Assembly (NCBI RefSeq): GCF_013128195.2
Contig: NZ_CP053452.2
Coordinates: forward strand, 6,758,001 to 6,822,000
DNA from: Frigoriglobus tundricola
Lineage (GTDB): Bacteria > Planctomycetota > Planctomycetia > Gemmatales > Gemmataceae
Length of the DNA stretch: 64,000 nucleotides
Direction of reading: 5' to 3'
Below, one piece after another: positions 42,950 to 50,604 of this stretch. Below the pieces are notes generated by a model. The model was not told the DNA's origin. It was given only the letters and a program-made list of their open reading frames with translations, and did no database searches. Both the position numbers and the translations under genes were made by a program. Position 1 is the stretch's first letter. Each line of letters opens with the position of its first letter.

Positions 42950-44428
42950 CTGTACTTTCCGCGAAATTATAGCGTTTACGCGGCGAGGTCGAGGCACCGC
43001 CGTGCGAGGTTGTGAATTTGCACCGGGTCGTGGTGCTCACCCACAACGGCCTGAATTTCCTCGGCCAGCAACTCCCGCTGCCACGCCCGGCGCTTGTCCG
43101 CGTGGCTCGGGCGCCGCTCGGGATCGTCCCACGGGGACGCGGCCCGATGGGCCACCAGGTCCTCGGCCTTCCGGTCCCAGGCCCACGCTTCGGTCATTGT
43201 GAACGCCCATGCACACAGGTGAAAGCACCCCACGTTCGACGCCACCCCACGCACCTGCTGGTGCCCGGCGCCAACGACCTGTTTGAGATCCCGAAAACAG
43301 GTTTCCAGGCTGAACCGGTCGGCGACGAGGCTCAGGATGTCGGCCACGGTCGCGGTGGTGTCGGTGCAGAAGAACGCGACCCATCCCTTGGGCTCGTCCA
43401 CCAGCACGACCCGGATCGGGCCCCCGGCGGGGCGCCACGTGGCCTCGAACGTCTTGTACCTCTTCTCCACCGCTTTCCCGTACAGGGTAAACGTGCCGGT
43501 GGCCCACCCGCCCTTCTGGCCGGCCCGCTTGGCCAGCGAGACCCGCTGCGTCCCGTACACGCGCCGGGGCCCGCGCCGCTTCGGCTCCGGCTCGGGCACC
43601 GAGCACAGGGCCGCGTCCTTGCGGAGCCGACTCACCATCGTCACTCCCAACGCGAGCAGGGGCTTGAGCACCGGGGCCTTGGCGTACGCCCCGTCGGCCA
43701 CCACCCACACCGGCTTGGCCCACATCTTGAGCCACCCGTGGGCCCACCGCACCAGCGCCACGGCCATCTCCAACTTGGTCGCGAACTCGGGCCGGTCCGG
43801 CGCGGGGATGGCCCCGAGGTCCTTTTTGCGGATGTACAGCCGAGCCAACAGGGGCAAGGCGATCAGGCCCCCGAGCGGGTGGGTAACCAACAACCCGAGA
43901 ACCACCCACACATGCCCGTACACGAACGGGCTCCCGGCCGGCCCCGGGGTCGGGTTGTGATGCACCCCGGCCCCTTGAACCTTCGGCCCGTGCCGCTCCG
44001 TCGGGGTGTCGTCGAGGGCCAAGACCAGCCGGGGCGCGCCCCCCACCAAGGGCTTGACCACCTGCACCAGCAGGCGCGTGGCGACACCCTCGGTGCGGCG
44101 GCCGACGGCGGCCGCCGTGGCGTAACACCGGCGGTATTGGTTCGACAGCCCGGCGGCCCGAATCCAACGGCTGAGCGTCTTCCGCCCGCCGGCCAAGATG
44201 AGACCCAGGTACAGGGCCGCGAGCCGCCGCCCGGACCGCGGGTCCAGGGCCTTGGCGAGCACGGAAAACCACGGGCATCGAGGGGCCGGGGTATGCGACG
44301 ATGGCATGGCCGCGTCCGTTCGGGGTGGGAGGTCGTGTGGTAACGCCATCCTCCCGGACGGACCGGCACTCGTCTACTCCCAACCCCGCGATCCACGCCA
44401 ACTGACCATAAGTTCGCGGAAAGTACAG
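42950..44428 (-). mobile_element. IS4-clan (IS701-like) insertion sequence
   Basis: 1479 bp with matching ends, CTGTACTTTCCGCGAA at the left and its inverse at the right. It is flanked by GACTCAA (42943-42949 and 44429-44435). One long transposase lies on the minus strand. It disrupts the RelA/SpoT-like gene. Confidence 0.92.
42976..44349 (-). CDS. DDE transposase (IS4-clan, IS701-like)
   Basis: 457 residues. The catalytic pattern is visible: Leu-Ala-Leu-Asp-Asp-Thr-Pro-Thr-Glu, then Val-Val-Ala-Asp-Gly-Ala-Tyr, then Arg-Phe-Ser-Leu-Glu-Thr-Cys-Phe-Arg-Asp-Leu-Lys, the Y/R-x-x-E signature of the IS4 group. The exact IS family name needs a database comparison. The frame is complete, so this copy looks active. 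Confidence 0.9.
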   Translation of the reverse strand: MALPHDLPPRTDAAMPSSHTPAPRCPWFSVLAKALDPRSGRRLAALYLGLILAGGRKTLSRWIRAAGLSNQYRRCYATAAAVGRRTEGVATRLLVQVVKPLVGGAPRLVLALDDTPTERHGPKVQGAGVHHNPTPGPAGSPFVYGHVWVVLGLLVTHPLGGLIALPLLARLYIRKKDLGAIPAPDRPEFATKLEMAVALVRWAHGWLKMWAKPVWVVADGAYAKAPVLKPLLALGVTMVSRLRKDAALCSVPEPEPKRRGPRRVYGTQRVSLAKRAGQKGGWATGTFTLYGKAVEKRYKTFEATWRPAGGPIRVVLVDEPKGWVAFFCTDTTATVADILSLVADRFSLETCFRDLKQVVGAGHQQVRGVASNVGCFHLCAWAFTMTEAWAWDRKAEDLVAHRAASPWDDPERRPSHADKRRAWQRELLAEEIQAVVGEHHDPVQIHNLARRCLDLAA

Positions 44429-44722
44429 GACTCAAGGTAGCCGCAGTCACGCACCGGGCGAAGTCCCTTGAGAGTTTCCTTGAGAAATCCACCGCAAGGG
44501 GTACAAGGACCCGTTCGCGGAGATCGAGGATTTCGCGGGCGTCAGGGTCGTGTGCTATTACTCCAATGACCTTGGAAAAATCGGAAAGGTCATCCGCGAC
44601 CACTTCGAGGTGGTCACCATGGAGGATAAGCAGGAGGCGTTGCAGGCACGGCCAGCGCGTATTCTTTTTGCCTGAATTTCCAGGCGTTTCAGCACCCGGG
44701 GCTGTCGAAAACGAGCGGTTTT

Positions 44723-45136
44723 TTGTGGGCCAACTTCGCAAATCCCCGGAATTCCCGGCAATTTGATGTGCGCTGGCCCTGTGCGTCGGCCCTCGCATCC
44801 ATCGGAGCCAACCCCGACAGCCTGCACTCGTATTTCATCAAGCGGTTCCCGCACCTCAGGAATTTCCACTTCCCCGGCCTGGACTTGGACCATTTGTTCC
44901 GCAACTACCCCACTCTCGCCGATGTGGACAGTCTCTTGACCCGCACACAAGCAGCGCGGTCCGAATTGGGCGGGTACGGCGACGACAACCCTGATCTCTG
45001 GCAAGTGTCCTTCATGGCGACCTTACTCGACGGCACGAGAGAATTATCTTACCGGGCGCCGGAAGCTTGGGCGGACCGGATTCGCGCCCTTCAGCCGTCC
45101 GTCCCGCGTCGTGAGAATTTGTCCGCCACTTCCTGA
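44723..45136 (+). CDS. Hypothetical protein, possible C-terminal remnant of the split gene
   Basis: 137 residues, not recognised. The first ~15 residues are of poor quality. After them comes a coherent stretch (Ala-Asn-Pro-Asp-Ser-Leu-His-Ser-Tyr-Phe-Ile-Lys-Arg-Phe, then Phe-Pro-Gly-Leu-Asp-Leu-Asp-His) that looks like a helical domain. It may be the tail of the broken RelA/SpoT-type gene or a separate small gene that has lost its start. The terminator-like hairpin at about 45172 follows. Confidence 0.4.
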   Translation: MWANFANPRNSRQFDVRWPCASALASIGANPDSLHSYFIKRFPHLRNFHFPGLDLDHLFRNYPTLADVDSLLTRTQAARSELGGYGDDNPDLWQVSFMATLLDGTRELSYRAPEAWADRIRALQPSVPRRENLSATS

Positions 45137-45171
45137 CCACGCACTTTCTACCGCCCGACCACTCTACCTTC

Positions 45172-45200
45172 ACCCCGCCCCCTCCGGCGGAGTGTTTTCG
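45172..45200 (+). terminator. Terminator-like hairpin
   Basis: CCGCC (45175-45179) and GGCGG (45186-45190) can pair around a CCCTCC loop, followed by AGTGTTTTCGTT. It directly precedes a copy of the GTGCCATCAGCCGGG motif (45205-45223). Confidence 0.55.
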
Positions 45201-45252
45201 TTCCGTGCCATCAGCCGGGCATCGACACCCCAGACGGACGGAGCGCCGCGCG

Positions 45253-45531
45253 ATGAACGAGGGCGGGTGGGTCGGGGTGGCCGGGCTCTTCGTGGCCGGG
45301 CTGTTCGCGTGGCTGAACAAGCGCGACAGCCTGCGGCACGACTCCGAGTTGCAGTCCCTCAAGACCCAGAACGCGACACAGGCCGCACAGATCGCCGAAG
45401 TGAAGGCCGACACCACCCGGTGCAAAGACGAGCACGCCGAGACCAAGGCCGAACTCAAGGACTGTCACGGCAAACACGAGATCACCGACGCACGCATTGC
45501 CGCCCTGGAAGCCAGGATCGGACCCAAGTAG
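45253..45531 (+). CDS. Small membrane-anchored coiled-coil protein (spanin/holin-like)
   Basis: 92 residues. A Gly-rich transmembrane helix (about 5-20) is followed by a Lys-Arg-Asp stop-transfer sequence and a long coiled coil with two Cys residues (near Cys-Lys-Asp-Glu and Asp-Cys-His). N-terminal anchor plus periplasmic coiled coil is the layout of inner-membrane spanins and related lysis proteins. The location after the fibre genes and before a peptidase gene fits a lysis cassette. Identity as a spanin is inferred. Confidence 0.55.
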   Translation: MNEGGWVGVAGLFVAGLFAWLNKRDSLRHDSELQSLKTQNATQAAQIAEVKADTTRCKDEHAETKAELKDCHGKHEITDARIAALEARIGPK

Positions 45532-45550
45532 CCGCCGCCGAGGACCACCC

Positions 45551-45810
45551 ATGTTTCTGCTGTTGAAGCTCAAAACCTCTTCGATTCCGTCAAGGCGCTG
45601 GTGGCGAAGTTCCCCGACGCCGAACTCGACGCCGAGCAGCTCTTCGCCGACGTCGAAGCCGCCGTCCTCACCAAGTCCTGGTCCCTGTCCGCGTTCAAAC
45701 AGGTCCTCGCCGACGCCCAGACGCTGGTCGCGGCGTTCGCGACCGACTGGACCGGCAGCGCCGCCGAGCTGGCCGCGTTCCGGGCCGCACTCAATGCCCT
45801 GTTCGCCTGA
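45551..45810 (+). pseudogene. Small helical protein, broken at its start by a T-run indel
   Basis: From about 45560 one frame reads a clean acidic helical protein (Ala-Gln-Asn-Leu-Phe-Asp-Ser-Val-Lys-Ala-Leu, ending Leu-Asn-Ala-Leu-Phe-Ala). No start codon in that frame is positioned well, but an ATG at 45551 is one base out of phase. One extra T in the TTT run (45554-45556) would join them, giving about 86 residues. The function is unknown. Confidence 0.5.
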
Positions 45811-45814
45811 TCGT

Positions 45815-45890
45815 AAAGCCCCGGCCGGGACACCGTGGGAGCGGTGCCCGGCGCGTGTCCTCGGCCGCGCCGTTCCCGGCCGGGGTGTTC
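45815..45890. terminator. GC-rich inverted hairpins between small gene and peptidase
   Basis: CCCCGGCCGGG near the left and CCCGGCCGGGGTGTTCG near the right form strong local hairpins. They resemble the terminators at 37410 and 45172. The gap holds no gene. Confidence 0.5.
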
Positions 45891-45925
45891 GCCTCCCGAC
45901 TCCCTGACCCACACGAGGACCACCC

Positions 45926-47026
45926 GTGCCGACCACGTTCAAATTGGGCGCCCGGCCCACCCCGCGCCACAAATTGGCCGCCGCCGAACCGTTCCGCCCG
46001 CTCCAGGGCCTGCTCGCGCCGCCCGCGCAGTTCGCCGCGGTCCCCAAGCGGCTCTCGTTCTGGCTGAACGACCAGGAGGGCGACTGCGTGACCGCCGAAG
46101 AGGCGTTCGCCAAGGCCGCGTTCAGCGTGATGGCCGGGCTGCCGGAACTGTTCGTCCCGGACGCGGTGGTCGGGCAGTGGGCGGCCCAAAACGGCTTCGC
46201 CGACGGCGCCAACCTGACGGACGTCATGGACGCGATGGCGCGGTCCGGCTTCGTCGTCAACGGCACCACCTACGGCGACGGCCCGTACTCGGCGGTGGAC
46301 TACGCGAACGAGGCCACGCTGCAAGCGGCGATCGTTCAGGGGCCGGTGAAGATCGGCATCGACCACGCGGCACTGCCCGAGACGGCCGGGAACCAGCAGG
46401 GCTGGTACGCCACCGGCGGCCGCCCCGGCCAGTTCGCCAACGAGGACCACTGCGTCGGCCTGCTCGGCTACGGCCCCGCGGGCTGGCTGTACCAGCAGCT
46501 CGGCGCGCCGCTGCCGGCCGCGCTGTCGGCCACGCAGGCGGGCTACCTGCTGTTTACGTGGTCCAGCATCGGGTTCGTGGACCACGCCTGGCTCATGTCC
46601 ACCTGCGGCGAGGCGTGGGTGCGGACCCCGACCACGCCGGGCGAGACCCCCGCTCCGTCACCGGCCCCCACACCCGCACCGAGCCCGACACCCGTGCCCA
46701 CTCCGACCCCCGCCCCGGCCCCGACCCTCACGCTCACCGGCACCGTGACCGTCCCCGCCCAGACGATCGCGGTTCCGGCCGGGCTGCTCGGCCGGACCGT
46801 GAACGTGACCATCCCCGCCCAGTCGGTGCCCGTGACCGTCAGCGGCCCGGCGCCGGCCGCGGCCGCCCCGGTGGACGGCGGGGTCGTCCTGAGCGAGATC
46901 CTTCAGCTCCTGATCCAGTACGGCGTGGCCGAGCTGCCGGTCATCATCGCGGACATCCAGGCCGGCAAGACGCTCCAGCAGATCATCGCCGACCTCCTCG
47001 CGGGCCTCGTGCCGGCGCGCACCTGA
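45926..47026 (+). CDS. Papain-like cysteine peptidase with Pro/Thr-rich linker
   Basis: 366 residues from a GTG start. Residues 1-230 form a peptidase-like domain. A candidate catalytic Cys sits in Glu-Gly-Asp-Cys-Val-Thr-Ala-Glu-Glu and a candidate His in Glu-Asp-His-Cys-Val-Gly, followed by Ser-Ile-Gly-Phe-Val-Asp-His. A long Pro/Thr/Ala linker (about 235-270) then leads to a beta- and helix-rich C-terminal part. No signal peptide is visible. Phage peptidases at this position usually release virions or degrade the cell surface, so this is a candidate lysis or entry enzyme. Confidence 0.55.
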   Translation: MPTTFKLGARPTPRHKLAAAEPFRPLQGLLAPPAQFAAVPKRLSFWLNDQEGDCVTAEEAFAKAAFSVMAGLPELFVPDAVVGQWAAQNGFADGANLTDVMDAMARSGFVVNGTTYGDGPYSAVDYANEATLQAAIVQGPVKIGIDHAALPETAGNQQGWYATGGRPGQFANEDHCVGLLGYGPAGWLYQQLGAPLPAALSATQAGYLLFTWSSIGFVDHAWLMSTCGEAWVRTPTTPGETPAPSPAPTPAPSPTPVPTPTPAPAPTLTLTGTVTVPAQTIAVPAGLLGRTVNVTIPAQSVPVTVSGPAPAAAAPVDGGVVLSEILQLLIQYGVAELPVIIADIQAGKTLQQIIADLLAGLVPART

Positions 47027-47044
47027 CCCCCACCCGGAGCCCCC

Positions 47045-47275
47045 ATGACCGCGCTCTTGTGCCTTGCCGCTGTCGCGCTCGGGGCCGCCCGGGTCCGCGG
47101 CGCGAGGTCCCGAGCCTACCAGGCCGCCGCCCACCTGTTCGTGGGCGGCCTCGTCGGCGCGGCCCTGGTGAGCGCGCCGCCGGCCCTGTGTCGGTACGCG
47201 GGTCCGGCGGCCGCGCTGTCGGCCCTTGAGGTACTGTGCTTCGTCCTGCTTCCGCGGCCCCAGGAGAACGTCTGA
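47045..47275 (+). CDS. Small membrane protein (holin-like)
   Basis: 76 residues, with two or three hydrophobic helices (about 1-18, 27-47 and 54-70) joined by short basic loops. The size, topology and position between a peptidase and secreted proteins suit a holin. Its stop overlaps the next start by one base (TGATG). Confidence 0.5.
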   Translation: MTALLCLAAVALGAARVRGARSRAYQAAAHLFVGGLVGAALVSAPPALCRYAGPAAALSALEVLCFVLLPRPQENV

Positions 47276-48135
47276 TGCGCGTGCCACTTGCTCTCACCGC
47301 CGTCCTCGTCTCCGGGGCCGCCCCGGCGGCCGACCCGGTCTCGCTCCCGGCCGGGGCGGTGGCGTACGCGCCGGCCCGCGTCACGCAATCGATCTCCGTG
47401 CTGAACGACCGGGACCACATCGAGGCCGTCGCGATCGCGGCCCTGGAAGACACGCGCTGGCACCAGCCCGGCGGCCTGGGGGGCGTCGACCGCTCGCTCT
47501 ACCGCTCGGAGACCTACCGCACGCTGCCGGCCCAGGGGCGGGTGCGGACGTGGGTCGGCGACATCGGGGTCAAGAACTCGTTCGGGTTCGTCCAGCAGAA
47601 CCGCGGCATCCGGCGGGCGTACCCCGTCGGCACCCGGTTCGACGAGGTGCTCGTCAACGCGAAGACGGGGAAAGCGTTCGAGCAGCGCACCCGCGAGAAG
47701 GCGGCCGACGGCTGGCTCTCCACCGTGGCCTTCGCCGACGAGGAGGAGCGGCCCGCGGGCTACACCGGCCTGAAGGTGAGCTGCTCCTCGTGCCACAACG
47801 AGGCGGGCACCGGGAAGTACGCCGCGGGCCTCGTGCCGGGCGGCGACACGGTGCTCTCCGACCCGCTCGACTGGTCGGTGTGGGCGTCGGCCCCGGGCGA
47901 GGGGTGGACCACTCAACCGGAACCCGGGCCGCAGCCGGCCCCGGCCCCGAAGGCCGCGCCGACCCCGGTTCAGTACGTGATGGTGCGGGACGGCCTGTTC
48001 CGCTCGCACTGGGTCGCGGTGACCGCCAGGCCGACTGTCACCGTCACGCCGGCGGGGCCGGCGCCCGGCACGGCACCCAGTTGTTCCAACGGCAGTTGCG
48101 GGGTGCCGCAGCGCCGCGGGCTGTTCCGCCGCTAA
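47275..48135 (+). CDS. Secreted protein with a CxxCH heme-binding motif
   Basis: 286 residues. A signal peptide (Leu-Thr-Ala-Val-Leu-Val-Ser-Gly-Ala-Ala-Pro-Ala) is followed by a domain with Cys-Ser-Ser-Cys-His at about residues 172-176, the covalent heme c motif. The distal part is Pro/Ala-rich and ends with three more Cys residues. A Met ligand typical of class I cytochromes is not obvious, so it may be a Cys-rich metal protein instead. A c-type cytochrome in a phage region is unusual. The start overlaps the previous stop. Confidence 0.6.
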   Translation: MRVPLALTAVLVSGAAPAADPVSLPAGAVAYAPARVTQSISVLNDRDHIEAVAIAALEDTRWHQPGGLGGVDRSLYRSETYRTLPAQGRVRTWVGDIGVKNSFGFVQQNRGIRRAYPVGTRFDEVLVNAKTGKAFEQRTREKAADGWLSTVAFADEEERPAGYTGLKVSCSSCHNEAGTGKYAAGLVPGGDTVLSDPLDWSVWASAPGEGWTTQPEPGPQPAPAPKAAPTPVQYVMVRDGLFRSHWVAVTARPTVTVTPAGPAPGTAPSCSNGSCGVPQRRGLFRR

Positions 48136-48213
48136 AGCCCCGGCCGGGGTCGGCGTGCTGCGAGTGGAGAGGTCCGGCACGTCCGGCCCCGGTTCGGTCC
48201 CCACGAGGTACAC

Positions 48214-49056
48214 ATGTTGAACGAGCCGCTGTACGGCGTGGTTGTGTCGGAAGGTTACGCGGACTACCTGGATGTGTGCCTGACGCACAACCGGGCGCAG
48301 CTCGACCGGTGCGTCGTGGTCACGTCCCCCGACGACCACGAGACGCGCCGCGTCGCGGGCCGGCACGCGTGCGAACTGGTCTGCACCCGCGACGGCCGGC
48401 GCCCGCGGTCCGGGCTCCAGAGCGGGACGCCCACCTTCGGCAAGAAGGACGGGGGCGAGTTCGCGGGGACCACGGCGTTCAACAAGGGCGCCATGATCGA
48501 GCGGGGCCTGCAGCAGCTCCCGCACGACGGCTGGCGCGTCCACTTCGACGCGGACATCCTGTTCCCGAACAACTTCCGCCGCCGGCTCGGCGTGGCCCTC
48601 CGGGACCGGGCGTGCGTTTACGGCGTGGACCGGTTCAACGTGGTGGGCACGGAGGCGTACCGGCGGCTCCTGGCCTCCGGGTTCTTCCACCGCGGGTTCG
48701 AGCACCACCACTTCCTCACGTACCCCATCGCCGGGTGTACCGTCGGCTCGCGCCTGGTGTTCGACGACCAGGGCTGGCTCCCGCTCGGCTACACGCAGAT
48801 CTGGCACGCCTCCGTCGAGTACAGCGGCATTTACCGCACGCTCACCTACCCGACCGGGTCCAACACCGCGGCGCACGACGACGTCCAGTTCAGCCTCCGC
48901 TGGGACCGGGAGCAGCGCGTCCTGATTCCGGACCTGTACGTCGCCCACGTGTTGACGGCCGACAGCACGTATGCGGCCAACTGGGAGGGCCGGAAGACGG
49001 CCCCGTTCGAGCCGTTCAAAGCCGCCCCGAAAAGCACCGAAGGGCGCCCGTCGTGA
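48214..49056 (+). CDS. Glycosyltransferase, GT-A fold (DxD type)
   Basis: 280 residues. The N-terminal half has the Rossmann-like sugar-nucleotide strand pattern (Val-Val-Val-Thr-Ser-Pro-Asp-Asp). It is followed by the metal-binding motif Asp-Ala-Asp in His-Phe-Asp-Ala-Asp-Ile-Leu-Phe. A later His-His-His-Phe-Leu and Asp-Asp-Gln-Gly-Trp segment would be the acceptor side. It resembles phage- and bacterial-type galactosyl/glycosyltransferases. It may share a role with the larger transferase at 31886, namely modifying virion or host surface sugars. It overlaps the next gene by 4 bp (GTGA). Confidence 0.6.
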   Translation: MLNEPLYGVVVSEGYADYLDVCLTHNRAQLDRCVVVTSPDDHETRRVAGRHACELVCTRDGRRPRSGLQSGTPTFGKKDGGEFAGTTAFNKGAMIERGLQQLPHDGWRVHFDADILFPNNFRRRLGVALRDRACVYGVDRFNVVGTEAYRRLLASGFFHRGFEHHHFLTYPIAGCTVGSRLVFDDQGWLPLGYTQIWHASVEYSGIYRTLTYPTGSNTAAHDDVQFSLRWDREQRVLIPDLYVAHVLTADSTYAANWEGRKTAPFEPFKAAPKSTEGRPS

Positions 49057-49886
49057 CAACGAGGGTCTTCACGCGCCGCGCGCTCGCGCTGATCGAGGTG
49101 CTGGTGGTCGTGGCCGTCCTGGCACTCCTCACCGCGCTGCTGCTCCCGGCCGTCCAGAAGGTGCGGGAGTCGGCGGCGCGGGTCGCGTGCCGGAACCACT
49201 TGAAACAAATCGGCACCGCCCTGCACGCCCACCACGACCAGTACGCCCGGTTCCCGTCCGGGGGCACCCTCTGGAGCGAGCCGCCGACCTATTCCTATGG
49301 GGCGCCCGCCACCGGTGCCGCGCAGAACGCCGGCTGGCCGTTCCAGCTCCTGCCGTTCATCGAGCAGGGCGACCTCTATTGCTCACCGACCCTCGTCGTC
49401 GCCGCGCCCGTGCCGCTGTACTTCTGCCCGGCGCGGCGTGCCCCGCTGGCGATCCAGGGCCGCGGGCTGATCGACTACGCCTCGGCCACGGGACCGGGCG
49501 GGGGTGCGACCGAGACGGGGCCGTATTACGGGGTCATCGCCCGGAACCCGAACGTGGTGCGGGTCGCCGACGTGACGGACGGGCTCTCCAACACGTTCGT
49601 CATCGGCGAGAAGCGCCTGAACCCGGCCCAGTACCTCACGGGGTGCTGGTTCGACGACACGGGCGCAATGGCGGGATGGGACAACGACATCGTCTGCATC
49701 ACGACGCTCGGCCCGGGGCCGGACGGGGCCGGGGCGCAGGCGTACCAGTTCGGCTCCGCGCACCCGGCCGGCATGAACGCGGTGTGGGGCGACGGCTCGG
49801 TCCGCCCGATCGGCTACGACACGGCCGCTCACGTGCTGCCCGTGCTGGGCGACCGGCGCGACGGCGCGGTGGCCGAACTCCCCTGA
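49053..49886 (+). CDS. DUF1559-type pseudopilin-like protein
   Basis: 277 residues from a GTG start. It begins with a type IV pilin-like N-terminal helix (Ala-Leu-Ile-Glu-Val-Leu-Val-Val-Val-Ala-Val) and the Asn-His-Leu-Lys-Gln-Ile-Gly motif. It ends with a typical Asp-Gly-Ser-Val block. These are the hallmarks of the DUF1559 family, which is massively expanded in planctomycetes. The prepilin cleavage Gly is replaced by Ala in Arg-Ala-Leu-Ala-Leu-Ile-Glu. The family sits in the secretion/pilus system, and a phage-adjacent copy could be a cargo gene. Confidence 0.8.
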   Translation: MTTRVFTRRALALIEVLVVVAVLALLTALLLPAVQKVRESAARVACRNHLKQIGTALHAHHDQYARFPSGGTLWSEPPTYSYGAPATGAAQNAGWPFQLLPFIEQGDLYCSPTLVVAAPVPLYFCPARRAPLAIQGRGLIDYASATGPGGGATETGPYYGVIARNPNVVRVADVTDGLSNTFVIGEKRLNPAQYLTGCWFDDTGAMAGWDNDIVCITTLGPGPDGAGAQAYQFGSAHPAGMNAVWGDGSVRPIGYDTAAHVLPVLGDRRDGAVAELP

Positions 49887-49901
49887 CGCCGCGAGGCCCA
49901 C

Positions 49902-50270
49902 ATGATCCGCCGCGCCGGGCTCGTGCTCGTACTCCTTTCGCTTCCGCTCCGGGCCGCACCGGTGCCGCCTCAGCCGCGCCTGACCGAAGCCCACCTCGTG
50001 GGCACCTGGCACCTGGAATGGGGCGGGGTGTACCGCGGCCCGTGTACCTTCTGGGCCGACGGCACGTACCGCTACGAGCCGGACGGGTGCAGCACCGTCT
50101 ATCTGGGCCGCTGGTGGGTGGAACGCGGGGTGGTGGTGCTGCACGAACAGTCGATGGGCCGGGAGTGGGTGAGCGGCGTGACGCGGTACGAGCTCCGGCT
50201 GACGGGCCAGCGACCGTACTGGACGGCCACGGTCGCGGGGGCGGGGACGAAGGTGGTCTTGCGCGAGTGA
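49902..50270 (+). CDS. Small secreted beta-barrel-like protein
   Basis: 122 residues. A signal peptide (Leu-Val-Leu-Val-Leu-Leu-Ser-Leu-Pro-Leu-Arg-Ala) is followed by a Trp-rich lipocalin-like fold: Gly-Thr-Trp-His-Leu-Glu-Trp, then Phe-Trp-Ala-Asp-Gly-Thr-Tyr, then Gly-Arg-Trp-Trp-Val. It is common in planctomycetes as a small secreted domain of unknown function. It is the last + strand gene of the run. Confidence 0.65.
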   Translation: MIRRAGLVLVLLSLPLRAAPVPPQPRLTEAHLVGTWHLEWGGVYRGPCTFWADGTYRYEPDGCSTVYLGRWWVERGVVVLHEQSMGREWVSGVTRYELRLTGQRPYWTATVAGAGTKVVLRE

Positions 50271-50327
50271 CGTGCCAGGGCGTGGTGCTTTGTTGAAAGG
50301 GTCCGTGCGTTTTCGGCCCGAAGGGCC

Positions 50328-50475
50328 GGGACAGCATGGCCCCGGGCAACGCCCGGGGTGTGAGCCATCCTATTTTTCAGGCTAAAGGCCCGACACACGC
50401 GGTGCTGTCCCAGGCTTTCAGCCTGGATGGCCATTCTCGACCGCCCCCGGGCGTTGCCCGGGGCTCTGCTGTCCC
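50328..50475. repeat. Palindromic repeat around CCCCGGGC (second MITE-like family)
   Basis: Arms 50328-50358 and 50445-50475 pair with two mismatches; both contain CCCCGGGC and AACGCCCGGGG or its inverse. The inside is a weaker palindrome. No gene lies between 50271 and 50604. A shorter hairpin (AGCCCGTCGGGCT) follows at about 50476. Confidence 0.7.
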
Positions 50476-50604
50476 AGCCCGTCGGGCTGAAGAGAGCAGA
50501 CCGCGGAACAACGTGCGCGGGGTTTCAACAGAGCAATGGCGTGGATGATGTTCCTGGGGCCGCGGGCGTCTCACCCGCGGCCCCAGAGAACGACCCGATC
50601 TGAA

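Larger units (their letters stand above)
42815..44672 (+). pseudogene. RelA/SpoT-type (p)ppGpp synthetase-like gene, IS-split and frameshifted
   Basis: Before the IS: an opening Met-Asn-Val-Thr-Asn-Pro-Ile-Pro-Glu-Asp and Val-Pro-His-Tyr-Met-Arg-Leu-Ser-Glu-Lys, the helix typical of RelA/SpoT domains. After it: Val-Thr-His-Arg-Ala-Lys-Ser-Leu-Glu-Ser-Phe-Leu. Then, in another frame, come Asp-Pro-Phe-Ala-Glu-Ile-Glu-Asp and Ala-Gly-Val-Arg-Val-Val-Cys-Tyr-Tyr, the most conserved block of the nucleotide-synthesis domain. At least two indels plus the insertion (42950-44428) break it. The catalytic end is missing. Related proteins can be stress regulators, or toxins in phage defence (toxSAS, CapRel). 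Confidence 0.65.

Noticed and set aside
43012-44343. Plus-strand 443-codon frame opposite the IS4-clan transposase
   Set aside because: Antisense of a transposase with intact DDE motifs; the plus frame has Arg/Pro/Gly-rich noise only.
5546-50270. A phage integrase or attachment site in the window
   Set aside because: I looked for a tyrosine or serine recombinase pattern and for matching direct repeats at the likely edges and saw neither; the recombinases present are IS transposases.
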